From NCBI GenBank assembly GCA_937132065.1, contig CAKZNT010000040.1, positions 1 to 64,000 on the forward strand: DNA of 64,000 nucleotides, given 5' to 3'. This document shows, one piece after another, positions 51,255-60,086 of the stretch. This DNA comes from an uncultured Loktanella sp. Its GTDB lineage: Bacteria > Pseudomonadota > Alphaproteobacteria > Rhodobacterales > Rhodobacteraceae. The notes beneath the pieces are model-generated. The model searched no databases. It was not told the DNA's origin and worked only from the letters and a program-made list of their open reading frames with translations. Every line of letters starts with the position of its first letter. The stretch's first letter is position 1. The position numbers were made by a program, and so were the translations under genes.

Positions 51255-52823
51255 CTAGATGAGTTCTTCTGGCGCACCTGGCACGGCCAATGCCGCCGCT
51301 TTCGCAGGGGTCAGGTCATAGGGCATCACGAACCCTTGCCTGTTGGCGGGGCGTTGACTGGCGTTGAGTTTGGCCAGCTGCACCCAGCTGTCAAAGGCGG
51401 TATCAATCGCAAAATAGGACGGGTCCACGTGACTTGGCAGCCAGTGCTGGAATGCGGCATCGCGCAGGGTTTTGACCTGCGCGCAATCATTAATGACAAC
51501 GCCGGTTTCCGTGTCCCATTTCAAACTCCGCCCGTTCAGGTTCGCAGAGCCGACAATTGCGCAAGTGTCGTCAAAAATCGATACCTTGGCGTGCACATAG
51601 ACGATGGGCGCATCCGCAAGTGCGGCGCGTTCAATCTTGCTGTCGCCTTTGCCAATCGCGCGCGGCTGCACAGGGCTGACGATATAAAACCTGTCACCAA
51701 ACACCTTGCGGACTTGCTTGATTGCGCGCGCTTGGAGGTATTCACCGTATCGGGCATCGAGGCTTAACTCGGTTTCAAACGCGATGACCTCGGGGGCGGC
51801 AGGCAAAAGCATCAAGACTGACAGTTTCGGGTTTTTACGCCCTGCCTCTGCGAGGGCCGCAGCAATGCGCCGATCCCGAAAATACTGTGTTTCAATGTAA
51901 ATGAACGTGCGCGCGGCGCGTATCGCGGCAAGGTGGGCCTGCAACAATCCATCACTGACGGTCTCGGGGGCAAGCCCGAACAGCCTGTTGTGGCGCATGC
52001 GCGAAAGAGTGGTGCACAGGCGTGATCTAATCGCTGGCGGAGGTTGCTGGCCTGTCACCGTTGCGGGCAGGGTGCGCAGGAAGGCGGCACTGTCTTGGGC
52101 AAGGGCCGTGTCGCGCAAGATCAGCTGCACATCATGCCAAGTCTCTTGTGCCGGGCGGTTGTGGTCATGGTCATCATATCGGCGCGCGTTCAGGTCCAGC
52201 CCGCCGATATAGGTCGTTTCACCGTCAAAAATCGCCATTTTCTGATGCAAGGTGACAGGGTATATCTTGGGCAATGTCCAAGGCTTGAGCGTCACGGTCT
52301 CGTCGCGTTTCTCAAGCATTTCGCGCAGCGCAGGCAAGAACCGCAGTGTTGCATCCTGTTTGCTGTTATCGTTCAGATCACGTGCAATCGCGCGCAGTTT
52401 TTTGCGTGTTTGCGGCGCAAATAGCAGGCGGGCAAACAGGCCTCCTTGGGCAGGATGGCGCATGCAGGTCAGCGAAAATCTGGCTGCCCCTTCGTTTGTC
52501 ATCTCGTTGAGCGCGAGCAATATGCGTGCCGCCTTCCAAGTATCCCTATGCAAGCCATAGCCCGCGATGGGATCAAAGTCCGACAATGTCATTGTGATGG
52601 TCACACCGCGATTGAGCGTGGCCACAATAAGATCGACCCAAGTGTCGCCAACCGCGCGCGCGGCTGTCGAGTGTAGCGGCGTCAGCGGGTCAAATATCCG
52701 AAAGCCAAGCGTGATATCGGCGCGGGCCTCTAAAAACAGGCCCTCGAACGCGGGATAGGCCTGTTTTGCGGTCACCAGAACCGTCATGTCCCCACACGTG
52801 GCGGGCGGCAATCGCGGTGACAT
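51255..52823 (-). CDS. Phospholipase D-family protein
   Basis: 522 residues from the ATG at 52823, 1 bp after the ecfG stop; MTVLVTAKQ 36 bases in is the alternative start. Two HKD motifs are intact: H193-x-K195-x4-D200 (HQKMAIFDG) and H411-x-K413-x4-D418 (HAKVSIFDD), followed by GSANLNGRS. PLD-type enzymes hydrolyse or transfer phosphatidyl groups, or make cardiolipin. No signal peptide is apparent. It follows ecfG in the same transcription unit, so it may be induced by the general stress sigma factor. Confidence 0.9.
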   Translation of the reverse strand: MSPRLPPATCGDMTVLVTAKQAYPAFEGLFLEARADITLGFRIFDPLTPLHSTAARAVGDTWVDLIVATLNRGVTITMTLSDFDPIAGYGLHRDTWKAARILLALNEMTNEGAARFSLTCMRHPAQGGLFARLLFAPQTRKKLRAIARDLNDNSKQDATLRFLPALREMLEKRDETVTLKPWTLPKIYPVTLHQKMAIFDGETTYIGGLDLNARRYDDHDHNRPAQETWHDVQLILRDTALAQDSAAFLRTLPATVTGQQPPPAIRSRLCTTLSRMRHNRLFGLAPETVSDGLLQAHLAAIRAARTFIYIETQYFRDRRIAAALAEAGRKNPKLSVLMLLPAAPEVIAFETELSLDARYGEYLQARAIKQVRKVFGDRFYIVSPVQPRAIGKGDSKIERAALADAPIVYVHAKVSIFDDTCAIVGSANLNGRSLKWDTETGVVINDCAQVKTLRDAAFQHWLPSHVDPSYFAIDTAFDSWVQLAKLNASQRPANRQGFVMPYDLTPAKAAALAVPGAPEELI

Positions 52824-52824
52824 G

Positions 52825-53412
52825 TCAGCTGCGGTTGACAGGCAAGTGGGCCGTCAACACGGCCATCGTGCCTTTGTCGGTCAGCTCCAGCGAGTCGTCC
52901 TCGTCTAAAGCGAGCAATTCAACAAGCCGCAGGCGCGCGCGGTTGACCCTGCTTTTCATCGTGCCTGTCGCAACACCGCACATTTCGGCGGCCTCGTGAT
53001 AGGCAAACCCCGACGCGCCAACCAAGGTAAGCGCCTCGCGTTGCTCGTCCGGCAGCTGGTCAAAGGCCTCCAGAAAATCGTTCATCGCCATTTTGCCGTC
53101 ATGCTCTGGCTTGACAGAAAGGGTCGCTGCGAAATGGCCGTCAGTGTCGGCAACCTCGCGCGATGACTTGCGGTGCACCGTATAATAGGTGTTACGCAAA
53201 ATGGTGAATAACCATGCCCGCATGTTCGTGCCCTGCTCGAACGAGCCGATCGACTTCCATGCTTTCATAACGGTTTCTTGCACAAGATCATCTGCGGTGC
53301 TTGCATTGCGGCACAGGCTCAAGGCAAAGGCGCGCAACACACCGAGGTGCGTCACAAGTTCATCACGCGGATCAAGCGCGGGTTCAAATTCACTTTGGCT
53401 CATTCTGCTCAT
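52825..53412 (-). CDS. ecfG: General stress response sigma factor EcfG
   Basis: 195 residues from the ATG at 53412, GAGGGGG upstream. Region 2: CRNASTADDLVQETVMKAWKS and NMRAWLFTILRNTYYTVHRK; region 4: EQREALTLVGASGFAYHEAAEMCGVATGTMKSRVNRAR. This is the EcfG/SigT pattern. The start lies 22 bp inside nepR, so the two are coupled. EcfG reads GGAAC-N16-CGTT promoters, and several exist around it. It is held by NepR until PhyR is phosphorylated. Confidence 0.94.
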   Translation of the reverse strand: MSRMSQSEFEPALDPRDELVTHLGVLRAFALSLCRNASTADDLVQETVMKAWKSIGSFEQGTNMRAWLFTILRNTYYTVHRKSSREVADTDGHFAATLSVKPEHDGKMAMNDFLEAFDQLPDEQREALTLVGASGFAYHEAAEMCGVATGTMKSRVNRARLRLVELLALDEDDSLELTDKGTMAVLTAHLPVNRS

Positions 53413-53548
53413 CTTGCCCCCTCAACTGTGCAAGTAGTGCCATTAGGTCGTCGGGCAATTGCTCGGTCGCTTTGTCGTCATAGGCGCGGCGTAAGTTTTC
53501 CTTGATCAGGTTTTCTTTGCGCGCTTCTGATGTGTCTCTGTTCATCAT
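53390..53548 (-). CDS. nepR: NepR anti-sigma factor
   Basis: 52 residues, ATG at 53548 (a second ATG follows directly). The signature ENLRRAYDDKATEQLPDDLMALLAQL is the NepR helix-loop-helix core that binds EcfG and PhyR. It is shorter than the usual length cut for gene calling. Located between the divergent EcfG promoter and ecfG, as expected. The three-gene set nepR, ecfG, phyR is complete here. Confidence 0.95.
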   Translation of the reverse strand: MMNRDTSEARKENLIKENLRRAYDDKATEQLPDDLMALLAQLRGQDEQNEPK

Positions 53549-53616
53549 CGTACCTCTTGCCCATTTTAACTGTCAGACAGCCCCAGCAAATATTTTTTAA
53601 ATTTTCACCTATTCAT

Positions 53617-53648
53617 GGAACCAAACGCGCGACACAGGGTTTGGTTCC
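53617..53648. promoter_or_regulatory. Overlapping divergent EcfG promoters for nepR-ecfG and phyR
   Basis: Reading right: GGAAC (53617-53621), N16, GGTT (53638-53641). Reading left: GGAAC (53648-53644), N16, CGTT (53627-53624). The -35 of each lies next to the -10 of the other, so both fit into 32 bp. The left promoter matches the consensus exactly and the right has G for C at the first -10 base. Confidence 0.8.
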
Positions 53649-53675
53649 AAAGAAATGTGAAAAAGGACGAAAAAA

Positions 53676-54491
53676 ATGTCATCAGACGCAACTCAAAAGC
53701 ACCTGTCCCTTGTGGTGGCCGATCTTTTGCCATTTTTGCGCCGCTACGCCCGCGCGCTGACCGGATCGCAAAAAACGGGTGACCGTTATGCTGCGATGAC
53801 CTTGGAGTCCTTGCTGGTGGATCGCACTATTTTTGACGAGGCCTCCAGCCCCAAGGTTGCATTGTTCGCAACCTTCCACCGGATTTGGGCCAGCCTTGGC
53901 GAGCCTGTTCAAAACGACGAAACGGGGCTCACTGAAAAGGCGATGTCCCATCTTGAGAACCTGACTGCAAACACCCGCGAGGCCTTGCTCTTGCACACCA
54001 TCGAGGAATTTACGGTGAGTGAAGTTGCGCAGATCATGGATGTTGACGCCTCCGAGGTCGAGCATCTGCTTGCCATCGCGTTGGGCGAGATGGAAAAGTC
54101 GGTGACTGGCGATATTCTCGTCATCGAGGACGAGGCGATCATTGCCCTTCACATCAAGCAGGTCGTGACCGAGCTTGGCCATAACGTGACAGGTGTTGCG
54201 CGCAAACACACCGACGCCGTCAAGCTTGCGGCCAAAAAGCGGCCCGATCTCATTTTGTCTGACATCCAGCTTGCTGATGGCTCGTCTGGCGTTGATGCCG
54301 TCAATGATATCCTTGCAGAGCATGGCAATATTCCGGTGATCTTTATCACAGCCTTCCCCGAGCGCCTGCTCACCGGCGAGCGCCCCGAACCTGCGTTCCT
54401 GATCAGCAAGCCCTACACAGAAGAGCAGGTGCGCTCGGCTGTCAGTCAGGCAATGTTCTTTGCATCAAGCGCGGAGATTTCGGTCGCCTAG
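53676..54491 (+). CDS. phyR: PhyR, phosphorylatable anti-anti-sigma factor
   Basis: 271 residues. The N-terminal sigma-like domain (about 1-140) has LLPFLRRYARALTGSQKTGD and HTIEEFTVSEVAQIMDVDASEVEHLL, mimicking EcfG regions 2 and 4. The C-terminal receiver domain (145-265) starts ILVIEDEAIIALHI and has Asp196 in LSDIQLADG as phosphoacceptor, ITAFPERLLTG and Lys in ISKPYTEE. Phosphorylated PhyR removes NepR from EcfG. Under the divergent EcfG promoter, so autoregulated. Confidence 0.95.
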   Translation: MSSDATQKHLSLVVADLLPFLRRYARALTGSQKTGDRYAAMTLESLLVDRTIFDEASSPKVALFATFHRIWASLGEPVQNDETGLTEKAMSHLENLTANTREALLLHTIEEFTVSEVAQIMDVDASEVEHLLAIALGEMEKSVTGDILVIEDEAIIALHIKQVVTELGHNVTGVARKHTDAVKLAAKKRPDLILSDIQLADGSSGVDAVNDILAEHGNIPVIFITAFPERLLTGERPEPAFLISKPYTEEQVRSAVSQAMFFASSAEISVA

Positions 54492-54516
54492 GGAACCATT
54501 ACTTTACAACTGCGTT
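54492..54516 (+). promoter_or_regulatory. EcfG-type promoter for the DUF883 operon
   Basis: GGAAC (54492-54496), 16-bp spacer, CGTT (54513-54516), an exact match to the consensus. It begins at the base after the phyR stop codon and lies 37 bp before the DUF883 ATG. Confidence 0.85.
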
Positions 54517-54552
54517 AACCCTGTGAATGAAGCAAATGAATGGAGACGCCCA

Positions 54553-54876
54553 ATGGCACAATCTGCAAAAAACAATGTTTCCGACCTTGGTGGTGACGTG
54601 AATCAGCAAATGGCGGTCCTGCGCGACGATATCGCTAACCTGACGGCTGCTGTCGCTGAATATGGCAAGGCGCAAGGTTTGCACCTGAAGTCGGTCGCGA
54701 CCGATAAGGCAAACGAAGCGGCGCAAGCTGGCACTGCAACAGCTGCGGCCGTCAAGGAAAAGGCTGAAGTGGCTTATTCCGACGCCGAAAATGCGGTGCG
54801 CACAAACCCGGCTGCGGCCGTGGGGATCGCTGCGGGCATCGGTTTCCTTGTGGGTATGATCGCGACACGCCGCTAA
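54553..54876 (+). CDS. DUF883 (ElaB/YqjD/YgaM-like) protein
   Basis: 107 residues from the ATG at 54553. Long charged helical part (about 20-70) and a single C-terminal membrane segment AAAVGIAAGIGFLVGMIATRR, the DUF883 layout. In E. coli such proteins anchor stalled ribosomes at the membrane in stationary phase; not shown here. It overlaps the next gene by 1 bp and is behind an EcfG promoter. Confidence 0.88.
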   Translation: MAQSAKNNVSDLGGDVNQQMAVLRDDIANLTAAVAEYGKAQGLHLKSVATDKANEAAQAGTATAAAVKEKAEVAYSDAENAVRTNPAAAVGIAAGIGFLVGMIATRR

Positions 54877-55214
54877 TGTTTGGCGTTGAGAAAAAAGTAG
54901 CAGTCGCCGCCCGCAAGGCGGCGCTGTTTTCCGTTAGCGGATTGCTTGGGCTGGTTGGCGCGGCCTTCCTGACGGGCGCGGCTTGGCTGCTGTTGGTCGA
55001 ACTGAAATCAGCGCTTTTCGCGGCGACCGTGATCGGCGGCGTTTACATGGGGTTGGCCCTTATCTTTGCGGCAATCGGGTCATCGTCCGCGCGCAAACCT
55101 GTGCAACAACACCCCGACGACCCGAACCCGAACGGGCTTTCGCCGCTACAGCTGGTGGTGGTGTCATTTCTGCAAGGTGTCGAGCAGGGCGCGCAGGCAA
55201 AGCGAAAGTCATAA
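54876..55214 (+). CDS. YqjE-like/phage holin III family membrane protein
   Basis: 112 residues, two hydrophobic helices: SVSGLLGLVGAAFLTGAAWLLLV and FAATVIGGVYMGLALIFAAIG. The pairing behind a DUF883 gene is the yqjD-yqjE arrangement. The C-terminal 45 residues are hydrophilic. Function unknown; part of the EcfG stress operon. Confidence 0.8.
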   Translation: MFGVEKKVAVAARKAALFSVSGLLGLVGAAFLTGAAWLLLVELKSALFAATVIGGVYMGLALIFAAIGSSSARKPVQQHPDDPNPNGLSPLQLVVVSFLQGVEQGAQAKRKS

Positions 55215-55330
55215 ACGCGCGCCGTTGACCGGTAGATAAACGGCATCAAAGACGCTTGGACAGTCAGACAATCTGTGGGACAAACCAGCGAGCCACTTGG
55301 CCACTGATATTCTTACAAAGGACCTGAACC

Positions 55331-55672
55331 ATGATTGAACGCATCGAAACCGGAGCACGCTCCTCCAAAATCGTCAAACATAACGGCGTGGCGTATATTA
55401 CGGGCCAAGTGGGCGAAGGTGCAACGATTCAGGAGCAGACAATTGAATGCCTCGCGCGCCTTGATGCGCTGCTGACCAAGGCGGGTTCGTCACGCGAAAA
55501 GATGTTGCGCGCGACAATCTGGCTGGCCGACATGAGCGACTTTAACGGCTTGAACGAAATCTGGAACGCATGGGTTCCCGAGGGTCACGCACCTGCACGG
55601 GCCTGCGGCGAGGCGAAACTTGCGCGCGCTGAACTCAAGGTCGAGATCATTGTCGACGCGGCTTACGACTAA
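55331..55672 (+). CDS. RidA/YjgF/YER057c/UK114 family protein
   Basis: 113 residues. Family marks: NGVAYITGQVGEGATIQEQT, the LATIWLAD-like MLRATIWLADMSDFNGLNEIWNAWVPEG, and ACGEAKLARAELKVEIIVDAA. The usual RidA catalytic Arg region is near ARACGEAKLA rather than the Arg105-containing RTxV motif, so it belongs to a divergent Rid subfamily and may not be the main 2-aminoacrylate deaminase. Cytoplasmic. Confidence 0.85.
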   Translation: MIERIETGARSSKIVKHNGVAYITGQVGEGATIQEQTIECLARLDALLTKAGSSREKMLRATIWLADMSDFNGLNEIWNAWVPEGHAPARACGEAKLARAELKVEIIVDAAYD

Positions 55673-55715
55673 GCCAAAGTAACGCAGGCCCGCACCGCTG
55701 GGCCTGCGATCTTGA

Positions 55716-57071
55716 TCAGGACGCTTTGGAATAGACCGCGCCTGTATCGGCGTAGGCGTCATAGAACTGCGCAATCATCCGCAGCAATGGCCGCCCCTGA
55801 GGCGTGACCGTTAGCGCGTCTTTCGAGAGGGTGACGTAGCCTGCAAACTTGGCGGCAACGGCCTCGTGCAGCGGAATAAGTGTCGCTTCATCCGCCCCGA
55901 AGGTTTCGCGTAACTCCACAAGATCAATGGCGAATGTGCACATCAACATTTCAATGGCGCGTGAGCGCAACTGGTCGATCTCGGTCATCGCATGGCCACG
56001 AAACCCCGCCAGTTTGCCCGCCTCGATGCGCTGGATATAGGCGGCGGTCGCAGAGGCATTTTGCACGTAGCCCTGCGCAAACCGCGATATTGACGACGCG
56101 CCAATCCCGATCAGGGTCGGGCAGGTATCGGCGGTATAGCCTTGGAAGTTGCGGCGCAGCGATCCATCACCCGCCGCAATCGCCATGCTGTCATCTGGCT
56201 TGGCAAAGTGGTCGATGCCGATGGTCTGGAAGCCAGCTGCATTAAACTGGGCGGCGGCGCTTTCGGCCAAGGCGTATCGCGCGTGATCATCAGGCAGAAC
56301 GGCCTCGTCGATCAGCTTTTGCCGCTTGGCCATATGGGGCACATGGGCGTAACCAAACAGGGCGATCCGATCAGGATCGAGCGTCAGCACCTTGCTGACC
56401 GTGTCGGTGATCTTGGCAAGGGTTTGATGCGGCAGCCCGTAAACCAAATCGGCGTTCAGCGAATTGATCCCGGCCTTGCGCAGCATCGCAACACAGGCGG
56501 CGGTGTCTTCAAACGGCTGGGCGCGGCCAATCGCGGCTTGCACGTCAGGCGAGAAATCCTGAATGCCGATGCTGGCGCGGTTCATCCCCTCGGCGGCCAG
56601 CGCGTCGATCTTGGCGGCGTCCACCATCGTCGGGTCGATCTCGACAGAGAACTCGAACACCTCAGCAGGGGGAATGACCGCCTTGATCGCTTGGGCAAGC
56701 TGGTGGATCATCTGCGGTGGTAAAATGGTTGGCGTGCCGCCCCCCCAATGCAAACGGCCCATGCGAATACCCTTTGGCAATGTCGCAGCGAGCTTGCGCA
56801 ATTCTGTTTCAACGGTGTTCAGATAGCTTAGCACAGGGTGCAATGTGGACGTGCCTTGGGTGCGACAGGCGCAAAACCAGCAGAGCCGCTCGCAAAACGG
56901 GATATGCACATAAACCGACACAGGAACCGCAGGGTCCAACGCACCAATCCAGACGGATTGCGCCGTGTCATCAACCTCTTTCGAGAAAACGGGAGCGGTT
57001 GGATAACTCGTGTAACGAGGGACCCGCGCATCAAATAGCCCAAGGGGCGCAAGCTTTTCTATATGTTCCAT
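55716..57071 (-). CDS. hemN: Oxygen-independent coproporphyrinogen III oxidase
   Basis: 451 residues. The radical-SAM cluster motif is HIPFCERLCWFCAC with C60, C64, C67 (CxxxCxxC), and C69 that binds in HemN. It also has LHWGGGTPTILPPQMI and IGIQDFSPDVQAAIGR. It converts coproporphyrinogen III to protoporphyrinogen IX without oxygen. Upstream FNR-type box fits control by FnrL under low oxygen. Length matches HemN (about 450) and not the truncated HemW relatives. Confidence 0.94.
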   Translation of the reverse strand: MEHIEKLAPLGLFDARVPRYTSYPTAPVFSKEVDDTAQSVWIGALDPAVPVSVYVHIPFCERLCWFCACRTQGTSTLHPVLSYLNTVETELRKLAATLPKGIRMGRLHWGGGTPTILPPQMIHQLAQAIKAVIPPAEVFEFSVEIDPTMVDAAKIDALAAEGMNRASIGIQDFSPDVQAAIGRAQPFEDTAACVAMLRKAGINSLNADLVYGLPHQTLAKITDTVSKVLTLDPDRIALFGYAHVPHMAKRQKLIDEAVLPDDHARYALAESAAAQFNAAGFQTIGIDHFAKPDDSMAIAAGDGSLRRNFQGYTADTCPTLIGIGASSISRFAQGYVQNASATAAYIQRIEAGKLAGFRGHAMTEIDQLRSRAIEMLMCTFAIDLVELRETFGADEATLIPLHEAVAAKFAGYVTLSKDALTVTPQGRPLLRMIAQFYDAYADTGAVYSKAS

Positions 57072-57106
57072 ACTGCGAGAAATAGGCGGGCAGGGCGCAG
57101 ATCACT

Positions 57107-57120
57107 TTGCGCTAGATCAA
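57107..57120 (-). promoter_or_regulatory. FNR/FnrL-type box upstream of hemN
   Basis: Read on the minus strand TTGATCTAGCGCAA, matching the FNR consensus TTGAT-N4-ATCAA at 8 of 10 positions. It lies 36 bp before the hemN ATG. Confidence 0.65.
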
Positions 57121-57215
57121 TCCTGCGCAAGAATTTGCATGTTGCCGATTAGTCGTTTCCCCTATGCGCAATAGCGCGGTAAACACTGCACAAGTGAACA
57201 ACGGCGGAGCGCGAG

Positions 57216-58826
57216 ATGAAATTGTTGAAAAGCCTGTTTCAGCCCAGCGAAAAACCGATGAACCTGTTTGTGTTCATTGCCCTGATCTGCCTTGGCAATC
57301 TGATCGTTTACCAAAAGCCTCTGTTGTCCTTTGCAATCTCGGTGTCGGATTTTCCAAGCACCCTCGGGCTTGTGCAGTTGCTATCGTTGCAGGTCCTAAA
57401 CTTCTGTTTGCTGGCCACGCTGTTGTTGCTGATCGCGACGATCTCGCTTGTGGCGCTCAAGGTCATTAGCACCGTTCTGGCGCTCACAAATGCGGCTGCG
57501 CTCTACTTTATGCTGTCCTACCAGATGGTGATCGACAACACGATGGTGGCCAATATTCTGGCGACCGACGCGGGCGAGGCCTCGGGGCTATGGGACCCTG
57601 CAATTCTGCCTTATCTCATTCTGTTGGGCGTGGTCCCCAGCCTGCTGATCTGGAAAACCAAGCTGACCCGCCCGCGCTGGTTCTGGCGACTTGGGGCGGG
57701 CGTTGTCTCGCTTGCGGCGCTGATCGCGTTCCTGTTTGCGACCTCGTTCACGTGGCTTTGGTATGATCAACACGCAACCCGTTTGGGCAGTAAGATCCTG
57801 CCGTGGTCCTATATCGTGAACACCGCCCGCCACTTTAACCAAAAGGCGTTGCGCGATCGCGAGCAGGTTTTACTACCTGATGCGACCTTCATCGACGGAT
57901 CACCAAAAGCCAAAGAGGTTGTTGTGCTTGTCATCGGAGAGTCCGCGCGCGCGCAGAACTTCTCGCTTTATGGTCACACGCAAGACACCAATGAATTCAC
58001 CAAGGCAACCTCGCTTGTGGCGCTGCCGGTCGGGCAATCCTGCGCGACGAATACCATTTCCTCGACGGCCTGCATTCTGACCCATGAGGGGCGCGAGGCC
58101 TCGTCGCACACAAGCTTCGAGCCGCTCCCGAGTTATTTGACGCGCAATGGTATCGAGACCTTCTATCGCACCAATAATTCCGGCCCACCGCCCGTGATCA
58201 CCACACATTTCGAGCGGGCAAAAGATATTGCTGCGGCCTGCACAGACACCAATTGTCCGGACGGCAACCTTGACGAGACTCTCAACTGGAACCTTGGCGC
58301 GATGCTGGCGCAATCGACGTCTGATCGCATGTTTGTCACGCTGCACCAAAAAGGGAGCCACGGCCCCGCTTATGCTGACCGCTATCCTGCCGACTTCACG
58401 CATTTCACGCCCGTTTGCGACAGCGTGCAGGTCTCAGAATGCACCCAACAGGCGCTCGACAATACCTACGACAATTCAATCCGCTACACTGATTTTCTGT
58501 TGGCCGACCTGATCGCGCAACTTGACGCGCTGCCAGATACAAATGCGGTGATGATCTATGTCTCTGATCATGGGCAATCACTTGGCGAGGGCGGCTATTA
58601 CCTGCATGGCGCACCAACAAGCATCGCGCCCGCCGAGCAGCTGGATATCCCGTTTCTGGTCTGGATGTCGGACGGGTTTATGCAAGATCGCGGGCTGTCA
58701 TACGCTGATATCATGCCTGCGCAAACCTACCCCCACGACCTGCCATTCCATAGCGTCATGGGGGCATTCGGGATGCGCAGCGAGATTTACAAACCCGCGT
58801 TCGATATCTTTCATCTAGCCGAGTAG
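57216..58826 (+). CDS. eptA: Phosphoethanolamine transferase (EptA-like)
   Basis: 536 residues. Five N-terminal membrane helices (about 15-185), then a periplasmic alkaline-phosphatase-like domain: VIGESARAQNFSLYGHTQDT, VGQSCATNTISSTACIL where the nucleophilic Thr is expected, MIYVSDHGQSLGEGGYYLHG and a late DLPFHSVMGAFG zinc His region. It transfers phosphoethanolamine from PE to lipid A, lowering its negative charge, and releases diacylglycerol. The downstream genes pssA (convergent) and dgkA make and recycle PE precursors. Confidence 0.88.
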   Translation: MKLLKSLFQPSEKPMNLFVFIALICLGNLIVYQKPLLSFAISVSDFPSTLGLVQLLSLQVLNFCLLATLLLLIATISLVALKVISTVLALTNAAALYFMLSYQMVIDNTMVANILATDAGEASGLWDPAILPYLILLGVVPSLLIWKTKLTRPRWFWRLGAGVVSLAALIAFLFATSFTWLWYDQHATRLGSKILPWSYIVNTARHFNQKALRDREQVLLPDATFIDGSPKAKEVVVLVIGESARAQNFSLYGHTQDTNEFTKATSLVALPVGQSCATNTISSTACILTHEGREASSHTSFEPLPSYLTRNGIETFYRTNNSGPPPVITTHFERAKDIAAACTDTNCPDGNLDETLNWNLGAMLAQSTSDRMFVTLHQKGSHGPAYADRYPADFTHFTPVCDSVQVSECTQQALDNTYDNSIRYTDFLLADLIAQLDALPDTNAVMIYVSDHGQSLGEGGYYLHGAPTSIAPAEQLDIPFLVWMSDGFMQDRGLSYADIMPAQTYPHDLPFHSVMGAFGMRSEIYKPAFDIFHLAE

Positions 58827-59561
58827 TTCGGCCGTTTTGCGCTGATAGGCGCGGTGCGACAGGGGCAGCGTGCACAGATACAACAGGTCGATTGCGATCA
58901 ACGCCTGCCATGTAAACGTCATCAGGCAAACAATCGCCACGACGGCCACAACGATGGCCACCGCGATATTCTTGCGCTTGATCGAACTATGCTTGATCGA
59001 GAATGTCGGGACCGTGCTCACGGCGAGCAGGCCGACACCGATAATATAGATTGCCCGCACAATCGGGAAATCTACCTTGTCCCAACCCGAAAGCTGCAAA
59101 AAGATCGGCAAGAGCGCGAGGCAGGCCAGCGCAGGCGCGGGCACACCCACGAAAAAGCCGGCGGGCTTCGCCTTTTCGGCCTCATCGTCCAGCGACAGGT
59201 TGAACCGCGCGAGGCGCAGCGCACAGCAGACGGCAAGGACCAGCGCGGCAAGCCAGCCAAGGTTGGCGTATTCAGTGCCAAGATACAGCGTATTATAAAG
59301 CAGCACCCCTGGAACGATGCCAAAGTTGAAAAAGTCGGCAAGCGTATCAAGTTCGGCGCCAAAGGGGCTGGCCGTATCAAGATAGCGGGCGAGCTTCCCG
59401 TCAGCGGCATCAAGGAAAACGGCAATCAGGATGAACAGCAACGCGGCCTCGACGCGCCCCTCAAGGCTCATGCGCAAAGACGTCATTCCCGCGCAAATCG
59501 CAAATACGGTCACCACGCTTGGTGCGATCTGGCTCAATCGAATGCGGCCGTTGTCAGTCAT
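58815..59561 (-). CDS. pssA: CDP-diacylglycerol-serine O-phosphatidyltransferase
   Basis: 248 residues from the ATG at 59561. The CDP-alcohol phosphotransferase motif is present: DAADGKLAR followed after eight residues by G and then ELDTLAD (D-x2-DG-x2-AR...G-x3-D-x3-D). Seven to eight hydrophobic helices. Inner-membrane enzyme making phosphatidylserine for PE. It converges with eptA, overlapping by 12 bp, and follows dgkA by 49 bp. Confidence 0.92.
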   Translation of the reverse strand: MTDNGRIRLSQIAPSVVTVFAICAGMTSLRMSLEGRVEAALLFILIAVFLDAADGKLARYLDTASPFGAELDTLADFFNFGIVPGVLLYNTLYLGTEYANLGWLAALVLAVCCALRLARFNLSLDDEAEKAKPAGFFVGVPAPALACLALLPIFLQLSGWDKVDFPIVRAIYIIGVGLLAVSTVPTFSIKHSSIKRKNIAVAIVVAVVAIVCLMTFTWQALIAIDLLYLCTLPLSHRAYQRKTAELLG

Positions 59562-59610
59562 AGATGTTGTTCCTCGATAGGGGCAAGCCGCTGTGTAGCG
59601 GGGCTTGGGC

Positions 59611-60006
59611 TCAAATGATACCTGCAAAGCCCGCAAGCAGTGTTAACAGATAAATGCCATTGGCAAACAGCAAACACATTGTCGCAAGCGACCCGAGGTC
59701 TTTTGCATCACGGGCGAATTCCTCCCAATTGGGGGCAAGGTGATCAACGATACATTCAATCGCCGTATTGAGGGCTTCTACCGCGACAAGCAGAAAGAAC
59801 AGGATCAGGAAAATACCGATTTGCGCGACACTGGCCCCGATCACACCCAGCAGGACTGCGCATATGACAAACACAAGCACGATATGGCGAAACGCGGTTT
59901 CCTGCCAAAGCCGCTTGAGCCCGCCAATCGAATAGGACGCTGCGGCGAAAAAATGGCGCAGGCCGGTGATGCGGTCGGGCTTGGGGCGGGGGGCGTTCTC
60001 GGTCAT
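59611..60006 (-). CDS. dgkA: Diacylglycerol kinase
   Basis: 131 residues from the ATG at 60006 (MTENAPRPKPDRITG). Three membrane helices; active-site stretch VEALNTAIECIVDHLAPNW and DLGSLATMCLLFANG. The E residues and NTAIE motif of DgkA are intact. Phosphorylates diacylglycerol to phosphatidate, recycling the diacylglycerol released by EptA. Confidence 0.92.
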   Translation of the reverse strand: MTENAPRPKPDRITGLRHFFAAASYSIGGLKRLWQETAFRHIVLVFVICAVLLGVIGASVAQIGIFLILFFLLVAVEALNTAIECIVDHLAPNWEEFARDAKDLGSLATMCLLFANGIYLLTLLAGFAGII

Positions 60007-60086
60007 GTGGTGCGGCCTTTTGGGGTTTGGACGTTTGTGGTTCCTCCAAAACCGCCTTTTGGGATTGAAAGTCAAGCAATCTGCTC

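Noticed and set aside
54876-55214. YqjE-like gene as evidence of a prophage (holin)
   Set aside because: The DUF883 neighbour, EcfG promoter and absence of phage genes show a stress operon.
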